Shown piece after piece: positions 15,466 through 23,618 of a stretch of 64,000 nt of DNA. The notes under the pieces are model-generated. The model had not been told where the DNA came from, ran no database searches, and worked only from the letters and a program-made list of their open reading frames with translations. Position 1 is the stretch's first letter, and each line of letters begins with the position of its first letter. Both the position numbers and the translations under genes were made by a program. Source of the DNA: Enterocloster asparagiformis (GTDB lineage Bacteria > Bacillota > Clostridia > Lachnospirales > Lachnospiraceae); the NCBI GenBank assembly GCA_018380885.1, contig JAGZSY010000026.1, positions 67,506 to 131,505 on the forward strand, in the 5' to 3' direction.

Positions 15466-17223
15466 ATGCCCGCATATGCGATACAGCGGGTAGAACCGCG
15501 AGAGGATTTATTCAGGGCGCTGCCGAGCAGAGTCGGAGAAGAACTCGATGGCTGCAAGGAAATAGACGGTGTCGGTAAGAATAAGCTAAAAACATTTTTA
15601 ATACAGTCAGGAATCCAGAGCATAACCGAAATGGATTACCCGCTTCGTCTGGAGTACCAGAAATATCTGGAACATGACCAAGGAATAAAACGGCCTGACC
15701 GTTATCTGACGGCTTTTGACCGGGTAAAGCAATTTTCCATCCGGGAACAGATGCAGACGCTGGCAGGCCGCCAGCAGAACCAATGGAGGCTGGATAATCA
15801 GATCCTGTTTATCCCCTACCATCCGGATCAGGCCATCGTAATGGAATTTGACTCGGTCAGAAACAAGCCAAACATGGTATGGGATTTTACAAGACCCTGC
15901 GCCCAAATCGTAAAAGAACAGATTTTTGCAACACTCAATGCCGCAATCGGCCGGTTCAAAGAACCTCGTAAGAGGGAGCAGCGCCTGTCAGGACTTCATT
16001 TTTTATATGGTTTCTGTGCAGAAAAGGGCATACAGGATATTGAAATGATGGAAGAAGCACAGGTGCAGGAGTTTGAAGCCTATCTGAGCAGACATACCAC
16101 CAGCGAAACAAGAAAGATGCAGCTTCTGCCAAGCCTTAACTTCTGCCGGAAAACCACATTCCTGCAAAATGAGGGAATCCACTGGGATGCCAATGTCTGG
16201 TATCTGGAGCGGTTAAACCTGCCCAAGAACCGTGTGAATCCAAGCGGATCGTTCAGCAGCGTATCCTTTATGGAGATTGCCAATCCGAAGAACCGCAGAT
16301 ATGCCAAGGAATATATGAAATATCAGATGGGCATCACCGGACAATCGGTCAGCACAATCGTCATTAAATTCGGCGGGATTAAGAATTTTCTAATCTGGCT
16401 GGATGAGAACAACGAAAATGTGAGTGATTGTACAGAACAAAGGATTGACGGCTACTTAAAAGAGCTGCAGGAGCGGAATATTGCAGCAAAGACGTTTAAC
16501 GAGTATCTCACGGGCATGGTTCAATTCTTCCGGTTTTTAGTGGTGCGAGGGTACATGGAAAAGGTACCGTTCCGCGTCGAATACTACCAGAAAAAAATAC
16601 TGCCAAAGCACCACGACCGAAGCGTGGCCCCGGAAGTCTGTGAGGAACTGCTCTCCAAACTCCATCTGCTTCCGGAGCATCTGCGATGTATGTACCTGCA
16701 TCTCTGGACGCTGGGACTCCGGATCAGCGAGGTGTGTACCTTGAAAGGGAATGCCTACTACCGGCAGGGGCAGGATGCATGGATTCAGGTCTACCAGATA
16801 AAAATGAAGAACTACAAGCGGATTCCAATCTCGGATGGGTTGTATAAAATCATGCAGGTGTACATCAAACGGCACAACATCGGCCCGGATGATTACCTTT
16901 TTACAAACCGGAATGGAGGGCCGTACCGAAGGGCAACCTTTAGTCAGCAGATGAAAAAGTTCTGCCAGGATAACGAGGTGGAGGGAGGTGACTATTTATT
17001 CAAATCCCACGATTACCGCCATACCGTGGCTACCTTCTTTTATGACAGCGGCGTATCCCTGCAGAGCGTCAGAGATTACCTGGGCCATCATTATGAAGAA
17101 ATGACACAGCAGTATATAGACTATGTACCGAGAAAAATCGCCAAGGCAAGTGATGAATACTTCAGTAATCCGGGCAATAGCCTTGCGGCTGGCCTGAAGA
17201 AAGGAGGACAAGATGGACGATAG
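15466..17223 (+). CDS. Tyrosine recombinase 2 of the trio (TnpB-like)
   Basis: A 585-residue protein, similar in size to Tn554 TnpB (630). The long N-terminal portion (1-270) is a family-specific region. A core-binding domain lies around 280-370. The catalytic domain has LGLRISEVCTL (arginine), a lysine hairpin IKMKNYKRIPIS, HDYRHT and YLGHHYEEMTQQYIDY with the tyrosine. All active-site residues are intact. GAAGGAGGTGAGGAAGG precedes the start, and the gene overlaps the third recombinase by 11 bases, which indicates translational coupling and fixed stoichiometry. Confidence 0.9.
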   Translation: MPAYAIQRVEPREDLFRALPSRVGEELDGCKEIDGVGKNKLKTFLIQSGIQSITEMDYPLRLEYQKYLEHDQGIKRPDRYLTAFDRVKQFSIREQMQTLAGRQQNQWRLDNQILFIPYHPDQAIVMEFDSVRNKPNMVWDFTRPCAQIVKEQIFATLNAAIGRFKEPRKREQRLSGLHFLYGFCAEKGIQDIEMMEEAQVQEFEAYLSRHTTSETRKMQLLPSLNFCRKTTFLQNEGIHWDANVWYLERLNLPKNRVNPSGSFSSVSFMEIANPKNRRYAKEYMKYQMGITGQSVSTIVIKFGGIKNFLIWLDENNENVSDCTEQRIDGYLKELQERNIAAKTFNEYLTGMVQFFRFLVVRGYMEKVPFRVEYYQKKILPKHHDRSVAPEVCEELLSKLHLLPEHLRCMYLHLWTLGLRISEVCTLKGNAYYRQGQDAWIQVYQIKMKNYKRIPISDGLYKIMQVYIKRHNIGPDDYLFTNRNGGPYRRATFSQQMKKFCQDNEVEGGDYLFKSHDYRHTVATFFYDSGVSLQSVRDYLGHHYEEMTQQYIDYVPRKIAKASDEYFSNPGNSLAAGLKKGGQDGR

Positions 17224-18712
17224 ATTTTACTACCGGAATCTGAAATGCTATGAGAAAGCAGAAGAAAAGATCATAAGAGAAATCGGTAAAATGGATTATT
17301 ATGATCTGTCACAACTTCCTACGGAAACCATGAAAAAGGAATTCCGGCAATATCTCGAATACAGAGGCAGTCAAGTATCTCTTGCAACCATTCAATCTGA
17401 TAAGACTTATTTCAAACAAGTTTGTATGGCGTTGCAAACTCGAAAACGGCTTCCAGAGAGCCTGACGGAATGGAATGAAAAAAGCTGGGTAATGCTACTG
17501 AAGGGGTGGATGCTGCAAAACGGAATCAAACTGACAAGAGAAAATAAGAGTGTATATGGGACAACTCATCTGGTCGAAGCCAGACTAATCCGCTACCTGC
17601 GGGGAATCCTCCGCTTCTTACAGCCGGAAGATACACGGGCAGAACCGGAAAAAGATATTTGGGAACTGAATAAGCTGGATATCCCGATTGAAGAAAATCC
17701 GATTTATAAAACCAATACGCTGAACTTTACCGGAATCCTGCAGGACGGCATCCGGGAAGAAGTGAAACAGGCGGTTTACCTGCATCTAAAATATGAGAAG
17801 CTGGGAACGGTAAAACGGGAATTGACTTCCCTGCGGCAGTTTTCAAAGTATCTGGAGGACAAACAGCCGGGGATACAATCCTGCTCAGAAATTGACAGAG
17901 CCTTACTGGAGGAATACCTTATACATAAGGCAACCAACGGAAGTTCCGGGAAAGGAAACAGCGATGATATCCTAAAGCTGCGGTCGGTGCTGGAGAGCGT
18001 CGGCAAGATTTATGGGTATCCGCATCTGGAAAAGCTGTTCCTGAGTACCGACATCCCGCCAGAGATTCAGCCGGAATTCAAATCATACTCCGACAAGGAG
18101 CTGAAACAGCTGAATGCACATATCACGAAGTTGGATGAGCAGATCACCAGATGCCTTGTAATCCATCAGATGCTGGGAACCAGAATCTCGGATACTCTGA
18201 CTTTACGGCGGGATTGCCTGATCAGAGCGAATGGTGTGGACATAATAAAAATCCAGCAGGTCAAGACCAGCACCTTCCAGAAGCCCATCAGCGCAGAGCT
18301 TGCGGCGCTGATCCAGAAAGCAATTGCTTATACGGAAGAACGCTACGGTGAAACAACCTACATCTTTGTAGATGAGAGGGACAACAACCGTCCGCTCCAA
18401 TACACGACAATCAAGCATAAAGTTCTTGCCCTGATTCAGAAAGAGGGCTTAAAGGACGATGAGGGCAAGCCATTCAGCTTCGGAACTCATATGTTCCGGC
18501 GCTCCTATGGCGTGAAGCTGACGGAGCTGCATCTGGATGACTGGACAATCGCCAAACTGCTCGGACACAAAGGCGTAGGAGCGGTGATGCACTACCGCAA
18601 AATGAGCAACCAGATACTGGCGGATGAAACGCGCAGAGCCAGAGAAGAACAGACCAGAATCCTGCTCGCAAATTTAGATGGATGGGGTGAAGAATATGAG
18701 CAAATACGATAA
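17213..18712 (+). CDS. Tyrosine recombinase 3 of the trio
   Basis: A 499-residue tyrosine recombinase with MLGTRISDTLTL (arginine), IKIQQVKTSTFQKPIS (lysine hairpin), FGTHMFRRSYG (HxxR) and LLGHKGVGAVMHYRKM (histidine and tyrosine). Tn554 itself encodes two such enzymes, whereas recombinase-in-trio elements encode three, so this operon combines a trio with a TnpC. The ATG overlaps the end of the previous gene and has AAAGGAGG upstream. Its 3' end overlaps the TnpC-like start by 17 bases. Confidence 0.9.
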   Translation: MDDRFYYRNLKCYEKAEEKIIREIGKMDYYDLSQLPTETMKKEFRQYLEYRGSQVSLATIQSDKTYFKQVCMALQTRKRLPESLTEWNEKSWVMLLKGWMLQNGIKLTRENKSVYGTTHLVEARLIRYLRGILRFLQPEDTRAEPEKDIWELNKLDIPIEENPIYKTNTLNFTGILQDGIREEVKQAVYLHLKYEKLGTVKRELTSLRQFSKYLEDKQPGIQSCSEIDRALLEEYLIHKATNGSSGKGNSDDILKLRSVLESVGKIYGYPHLEKLFLSTDIPPEIQPEFKSYSDKELKQLNAHITKLDEQITRCLVIHQMLGTRISDTLTLRRDCLIRANGVDIIKIQQVKTSTFQKPISAELAALIQKAIAYTEERYGETTYIFVDERDNNRPLQYTTIKHKVLALIQKEGLKDDEGKPFSFGTHMFRRSYGVKLTELHLDDWTIAKLLGHKGVGAVMHYRKMSNQILADETRRAREEQTRILLANLDGWGEEYEQIR

Positions 18713-19079
18713 GATGATAGAAATCAACCGGGTGCGGAGTGATGAGAAAATCATTGTGGCAAGAACCGCAATCCGAAAGTTACTGGAGGACGGGGACAGG
18801 ATATCCATTCCCCAACTGATGAAAATGACCGGACTGTCGAGAGGATTTTTTTACAAGAATCCGACCATCCGGTCAGAGATTAACCGCGCGATTGAACAGC
18901 AGGCCGGTACGGTCGATCCACGAAGGAGTATCCTTGATAAGGCAATGGATGGACGAATTGAACTGCTGCAACAACAGGTCACGAAGCTGAAGAAGGAAAA
19001 CGAAGAACTGAAAAAGGAGAACGCGAAGCTGCAGAAGGCCCTGAATAAGAAAAGTTTGAACATACTGAAAAATTTATAA
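18696..19079 (+). CDS. TnpC-like coiled-coil protein (DUF6262-like)
   Basis: A 127-residue protein, almost exactly the size of Tn554 TnpC (125). Residues 28-55 resemble a helix-turn-helix (ISIPQLMKMTGLSRGFFYKN); residues 90-120 are a heptad coiled coil (LLQQQVTKLKKENEELKK). TnpC proteins help orient or control insertion. The ATG at 18,696 is preferred over 18,678 because GGGGTG lies 8 bases upstream and the shorter form matches the family size. A hairpin AGAGCCAG ... CTGGCTCT (19093-19126) follows and probably ends the operon. Confidence 0.8.
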   Translation: MSKYDKMIEINRVRSDEKIIVARTAIRKLLEDGDRISIPQLMKMTGLSRGFFYKNPTIRSEINRAIEQQAGTVDPRRSILDKAMDGRIELLQQQVTKLKKENEELKKENAKLQKALNKKSLNILKNL

Positions 19080-19092
19080 GAATCCTTTACAT

Positions 19093-19126
19093 AGAGCCAG
19101 TGGACATTCATACCTCCGCTGGCTCT
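19093..19126 (+). terminator. Hairpin after the recombinase operon
   Basis: Perfect 8-base arms AGAGCCAG (19093-19100) and CTGGCTCT (19119-19126) lie 14 bases after the tnpC-like stop, followed by a weak T-rich stretch. It may be a terminator, or part of the element end. Confidence 0.55.
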
Positions 19127-19390
19127 TGTCTGTTGTAACCGGATTGAAGGCTACAGCAGAAAAAATATTTACTTGGAATTGATTCCAAGGGGTTTACAAA
19201 AACCATACGCTACAGGCATAACTTATAATTCAATATAGGTATTTGCGGAAAAGCAGAATTGACAGTAGAATAAGAATAGCCGAAACTGACGGCTCGAAGC
19301 TATGCAAAAGTCAGGAAAAAGGAACACAATACACATTTTTGTATAGCGTTAGAGCCAGAGTTTACAAGGGCTTCCGAGGACAGGCTACAG
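19127..19390. other. Presumed right end of the mobile element
   Basis: Non-coding. It holds a near-perfect palindrome, CTTGGAAT (19172-19179) and ATTCCAAG (19182-19189), and direct repeats of GGCTACAG at about 19,149 and 19,384 plus TAGAGCCAG near 19,092 and 19,348. Such short repeats near an element end could be recombinase-binding sites. The change from element to host reading frame is placed at about 19,385-19,395, where flavodoxin-like codons begin. Confidence 0.5.
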
Positions 19391-20469
19391 TTTACTATCC
19401 CGTCTGGCACGGACAAGCGCCGAGGATTATCAGCACCTTTTTGGAAGGCTGTGACTTCAGCGGCAAAACGGTGGCGCCCTTCTGCACCTCGCACAGCAGC
19501 GGGATCGGCTCCAGCGCTGAAAATCTGCGCGGCCTGTGCCCGGATACCGTAACCTGGCTGACGGGGAAACGGTTCCCGGCGGACGCGTCCGATGAGAGCG
19601 TGAAGGAGTGGATTGACAGTTTGGATATGGCCGCAGATGATTCTCGGGCCGTGGGGACGTTTGATCTCGAGAACAGGACCGTGCTTCTGAACAGCGGATA
19701 CGAAATGCCTGTTATGGGGCTGGGCACCTACAGCCTGTCCGGGGAGGAATGTCTGGGCTCGGTCGCCGCCTTGCTGGAGGCGGGCGGCAGGCTGATCGAC
19801 ACGGCCTACATGTACCACAACGAGGCGGCTGTGGGCAGGGGGATCAGGGAGTCCGGCGTGCCGAGAGAAGAAATTTTTGTCACCACAAAGCTCTATCCCA
19901 GCCAGTTTGCGAGGGCGGCCGAAGCCATCGACGAAGCGCTGGAGAAAATGGACATTGGGTACATCGACCTGATGCTGCTCCACCATCCCGGAGAAAATGA
20001 TGTGGAGGCCTACAGCGCAATGGAGCAGGCGGTAAAGGATGGAAAAATCCGCTCCATCGGCCTGTCGAACTGGTATGTGAAAGAGCTGGAGGAATTTTTG
20101 CCGCAGGTGTCCGTTACGCCTGCGGTGGTGCAGAATGAAATCCATCCCTATTATCAGGAAAATGATGTAATTCCCTATATCCAGGCCAGGGGCATCGTTG
20201 TGGAGGGCTGGTATCCCTTCGGCGGGCGCGGCCATACGGGAGAGCTGCTGGGGGACGAGACCATCACCTCCATTGCCGCCGCCCATGGCGTGCCCCCGGC
20301 CCAGGTTATTCTGCGGTGGAATCTGCAAAGGGGCGTGGTGGTCATTCCCGGCTCAAGTAATCCCGAGCATATCAGGGAAAATCTGGATCTTTTCGGCTTC
20401 TCGCTCAGCGAGGAAGAGATGGGGCGGATCGCTGCGCTGGACCGGAACGAGAAGCACGATTGGTACTAA
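19391..20469 (+). pseudogene. Flavodoxin/aldo-keto reductase fusion, 5'-truncated by the element
   Basis: The frame starts abruptly inside a flavodoxin: YPVWHGQAPRIISTFLE, then PFCTSHSSGIGSSAENL (a flavin-binding loop) and WLTGKRFPADAS. The upstream half with the phosphate-binding loop is missing and is replaced by element sequence. After a short linker a complete aldo-keto reductase domain follows: MPVMGLGTYSL, DTAYMYHNE (catalytic aspartate and tyrosine), TTKLYPSQF (lysine), LLHHPGEND (histidine) and the C-terminal VIPGSSNPEHI NADP-binding segment. The continuous frame suggests a natural fusion, or a read-through of two adjacent genes. An open frame reaches back to a TTG at 19,243 but has no ribosome site, so expression of a functional product is doubtful. 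Confidence 0.8.
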
Positions 20470-20598
20470 AGCGGGAGAAATAAGCTTGTAAGGGGCGCCT
20501 AACCGGCACAGCGGGAGGCGTTTAAGACAAAAACAGTGTGAAAAGAGATGTGCCGCCGGCCTTGCGCTTCTATATTGAAGCCCAGGGCCGCTTTGTAG

Positions 20599-20627
20599 TT
20601 GCAAATTTCCATATTATGTTTTATAAT
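20599..20627 (+). promoter_or_regulatory. Promoter of the signalling operon
   Basis: TTGCAA (20599-20604) and TATAAT (20622-20627) are spaced by 17 bases, a near-consensus sigma-A promoter. It is the only good one upstream of the five-gene operon. Confidence 0.7.
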
Positions 20628-20704
20628 CTGGATAAGGTACCAAGCAAAGCGCCGGCTCATGACAATTGACATATTTGAATGGGACAATGTTTTGCTTCAT
20701 CACG

Positions 20705-20737
20705 CGCTGAGATATCTTGAGGCTCAGCGTTCTTTTT
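20705..20737 (+). terminator. Hairpin in the leader of the signalling operon
   Basis: Arms CGCTGAG (20705-20711) and CTCAGCG (20723-20729) are followed by TTCTTTTT. Placed downstream of the promoter and upstream of the first gene, it may act as an attenuator for the operon. Confidence 0.6.
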
Positions 20738-20905
20738 CGCAAGAGGGATTGCTGTGGCCATTTGGAAGGCACATAAAAGACTTGGCGGGCGCGCTCACAC
20801 AAGCGCTGCGGGGCCGGCAGGACACCGCGGCGGCCGGGCCTGCTTTTGTCGCGCTTAAACAGACCGCGATATTTTGCGCGGGCTGTGTTGGAAAGGGGGC
20901 TGTCA

Positions 20906-23506
20906 TTGGATTCTCACAACAAAAAGAGCGATTGGAACAGGATGCTTGCGTTTGCGCTGGCGTTGCTGCTGATGACGGCCGGACTTTGCCTGTGCGCGGC
21001 GGTTGTGTACCAGCGGGAGTCGGAGCGCACAGTGACCAGCATCAGCGAGGTTTATCTGCAGGAGATGACCGCGCAGATCAGCAGCCATTTCAAAACCAAT
21101 CTGGACAGCCAGTTTTCCCAGGTCCGCACCGCCGTCAATGCAATATCGGAGGAGAACCTGGAGACGGAAGCGAGCCTGAACGCTTTTTTGACCCAGGCGC
21201 AGAAGGACAGCGGCTTTAGCCACATCGCGGTGATCAGCGACAGGGGAATCGCCTATTCACCCGACGGCGTGGTTCCGGCCATGTCGAAAATCTCCGGCCT
21301 GGACAAGCTGCTGGCTGGCTCCGGGGAGTTGATCTCCGTCAACGAGACGATCTGGGAGAACGGCACAATCCTGCTGGGCACATCCATGATTCCCGTGCGG
21401 TTTCATGACGAGCGGCTGGCTGCGGTGGTGATCGGAATCCATACGTCCGATATCGGGTTAAAGCTGGGGCTGGACAGCGAGAAGGAGACAAATTCACACA
21501 CAAATATTGTGACCCGAAACGGAGATTTTGTGATTAAAAGCGCCTTTTCGCAAGATATTTTATACGGCTCCAACCTGTTTACGATCTTTGGGCAGCAGGC
21601 GGTTTTTGACGACGGCTATGACCTGGCGTCCTTCCGCGCCGCAATCGCCGCGGGGGAACGGGGGATGACGCTGCTGACGGTAGGAGGCAGCCACGAGTAT
21701 CTCTATTATGTGCCGATCCAGGGAACGGACTGGTATATGGTTACCAGCATGGCGTACGAGACGGTGAACGATCAGATTTCATATCTGACCCAGTTCATGG
21801 TCACCGTGGGCGTGGGTATCTTTTTGATTATCCTGATCACGGTGCTGACATTCTTTTTGTTGCTGCGGCACAGTGAAAAGCGCAGCAGCCAGCTTTTGTT
21901 TAAGGAAAAGGAACGGGCGGAGGCGGCAAACCGTGCGAAAAGCGATTTCCTGTCGCAGATGTCCCACGAAATCAGGACGCCGCTCAACGGGATTATGGGG
22001 ATGGTTGAGCTCGGAAAAAGGCATGTGGAGGAACCGGACCGGATACGCAACTGTCTGGATAAAATTACACTGTCCTCCTCCCACCTCCTCAACCTGATCA
22101 ACGATATATTGGATATGTCCAAAATCGAAAGCGGAAAAATCGAGCTGCATCCCGAGCTGTTCGACTTTGGACTGCTGCTGCGGACCTTGACGACCGTGTT
22201 TTACGTGCAGTCGAAAAGCAGGAAGATCAATTACCGGATTTCCCTGCGCGGGGAGATCGATGAATACCTGGTAGGCGATTCCCTGCGATTGAACCAGATT
22301 TTGACCAATCTGCTGTCCAACGCAATGAAGTTTACGCCCGAGCAAGGGAGCGTCAGCCTGGACATAGAGGAGCTGCGGCGCGAGGAGGGCGGAATATGGC
22401 TTCGATTCGCGGTTGCGGATACGGGCAGGGGGATTGCGGCAGAGAACTTTGACCGTATTTTTGAAGCGTTCACCCAGGAAACCAGCGGAACCGCGCGCAG
22501 GTACGGCGGCACCGGCTTAGGGCTGCCGATCACCAAAAACTTTGTGGAGATGATGGGCGGCTCCATAAAAGTTTCCAGCGAGCTGGGCTCGGGCAGCGTG
22601 TTTACGGTTGATTTGCCCTTTTCCTGCGCGCCGGACAGCGCCCCCGGACGTGAGGAGCGCTGCGGGAAGGGACGGCTGGTTCTGGTCGTGGATCATTTTT
22701 CCGAAACGGAGACGCATTTTGCCAATATGCTGGCCGGGGAACAATTTGTGGTTGACAGCGCAGCCGGTGAGACGGCCGCCCTGGATATGCTGCGGCTGGC
22801 CGGTGAGAGGGGAAATCCCTATGAGTTATGCTTTATACAGCAGCAGTTCTCGCAGGATATGGGGAGCTTGATTGCCGATATCCGAAGCAGGGGAAGGAAT
22901 GGGGATTTGAGAATCATTCTGACCGGGCTGGACCAGGACGAGCTGGATCAGGAGGCCGCCTTGTATGGCGCCGACGCCGCCCTGTGCCGGCCGGCATTTC
23001 ACTCGGACATCGCGGGGCTGATGAGGAAGCTCGCAGGGCAGCAGCAAGACCAATTAAAACAGGAAGAGTCCTCCATACTGGACGGCGCGCATATTTTGGT
23101 GGTGGAGGATAATGAAATCAATCTGTACATTGCCGTCACGCTGCTGCGGGAAGCAGGGGCTGAGGTCACCACGGCCCAGACAGGGCGGGAGGCGGTCGAG
23201 CGGTTCTCAGAGGCGCCCGAAGGCTTCTACCATCTGATTCTGATGGACGTGCAGATGCCGGTGATGGACGGCTACAGCGCAACGCAGGCGATCCGCGCCA
23301 TGAGCCGACCCGACGCGAAAACCACGATCATCATTGCAATGACGGCCAATTCCTTCCACGAGGATGTACAAAAGTGCCTGGACAGCGGCATGAACGGGCA
23401 TATCGCAAAGCCCTTTGTCATGGATGACATATACGACGCGTACGCTAAGGTGCTGGACGCGCGGGCCAAAAAGAAAGAGGACGTCCGGGACCCGGGTATC
23501 ATGTGA
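20906..23506 (+). CDS. Hybrid sensor histidine kinase/response regulator
   Basis: An 866-residue membrane kinase. TM1 is near the N terminus, an extracellular dCACHE-like sensor spans about residues 35-305, and TM2 follows ([21 protein letters not shown]). The kinase core has the H-box [14 protein letters not shown]-box [16 protein letters not shown], and G-boxes VADTGRGIA and [11 protein letters not shown] first receiver-like region ([15 protein letters not shown]) lacks the usual acidic pair and phosphoacceptor and looks degenerate. The final receiver is intact ([34 protein letters not shown]). The start is a TTG with AAAGGGGG 7 bases upstream; a TTG 20 codons earlier is less likely. It heads an operon with c-di-GMP enzymes, so it probably feeds that pathway; phosphotransfer targets are unknown. 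Confidence 0.88.
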   Translation: MDSHNKKSDWNRMLAFALALLLMTAGLCLCAAVVYQRESERTVTSISEVYLQEMTAQISSHFKTNLDSQFSQVRTAVNAISEENLETEASLNAFLTQAQKDSGFSHIAVISDRGIAYSPDGVVPAMSKISGLDKLLAGSGELISVNETIWENGTILLGTSMIPVRFHDERLAAVVIGIHTSDIGLKLGLDSEKETNSHTNIVTRNGDFVIKSAFSQDILYGSNLFTIFGQQAVFDDGYDLASFRAAIAAGERGMTLLTVGGSHEYLYYVPIQGTDWYMVTSMAYETVNDQISYLTQFMVTVGVGIFLIILITVLTFFLLLRHSEKRSSQLLFKEKERAEAANRAKSDFLSQMSHEIRTPLNGIMGMVELGKRHVEEPDRIRNCLDKITLSSSHLLNLINDILDMSKIESGKIELHPELFDFGLLLRTLTTVFYVQSKSRKINYRISLRGEIDEYLVGDSLRLNQILTNLLSNAMKFTPEQGSVSLDIEELRREEGGIWLRFAVADTGRGIAAENFDRIFEAFTQETSGTARRYGGTGLGLPITKNFVEMMGGSIKVSSELGSGSVFTVDLPFSCAPDSAPGREERCGKGRLVLVVDHFSETETHFANMLAGEQFVVDSAAGETAALDMLRLAGERGNPYELCFIQQQFSQDMGSLIADIRSRGRNGDLRIILTGLDQDELDQEAALYGADAALCRPAFHSDIAGLMRKLAGQQQDQLKQEESSILDGAHILVVEDNEINLYIAVTLLREAGAEVTTAQTGREAVERFSEAPEGFYHLILMDVQMPVMDGYSATQAIRAMSRPDAKTTIIIAMTANSFHEDVQKCLDSGMNGHIAKPFVMDDIYDAYAKVLDARAKKKEDVRDPGIM

Positions 23507-23618
23507 GCCGGCATTGAGAGATGCCGTGAGGCTTCAAGCCGGGTCTGCGGATGAACTGCGCTGCGCGGGACACTGGGCCGCTGCGCGCCGGAGGACTGTG
23601 AGAAAGAGGGTGAAACAT

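Larger units (their letters stand above)
1..19390. mobile_element. Right-hand part of an integrated conjugative/mobilizable element carrying tet
   Basis: Contiguous mobility genes run from the window edge to about 19,390: a mobilisation accessory protein, relaxase, toprim-like protein, VirD4 coupling ATPase, tet resistance, sigma-like regulator, MazF-type toxin and a trio of tyrosine recombinases with a TnpC-like protein. The right boundary is inferred because the next reading frame becomes the C-terminal two thirds of a flavodoxin, starting at the residues YPVWHGQAPRI, with its N-terminal half missing. Base composition is mosaic: the relaxase block is GC-rich, the tet and 1.6-2.6 kb genes are AT-rich, and the recombinase block is intermediate, which suggests stepwise assembly. 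No VirB4, VirB6 or other mating-pair genes are visible here; they may lie left of position 1, or the element may be mobilized in trans. Whether the recombinase trio moves the whole element or is a nested Tn554-like transposon cannot be decided from this side alone. Confidence 0.8.
20470..20905. other. Intergenic region before the signalling operon
   Basis: No gene is supported over 436 bases. A weak CGCCT/AGGCG hairpin with TTT (20496-20523) may end the reductase transcript. A promoter (20599-20627) and a terminator-like hairpin (20705-20737) follow and leave a leader of about 270 bases before the first kinase. No c-di-GMP riboswitch signature was recognised. Confidence 0.6.

Noticed and set aside
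19243..19390. N-terminal 49 codons of the reductase frame as a real protein start
   Set aside because: The start would be a TTG with no ribosome site, and the codons match no flavodoxin N terminus; they are element sequence that happens to be open.
20628..20905. c-di-GMP riboswitch upstream of the c-di-GMP operon
   Set aside because: The conserved class I or II aptamer sequences were not found; only a simple hairpin is visible.
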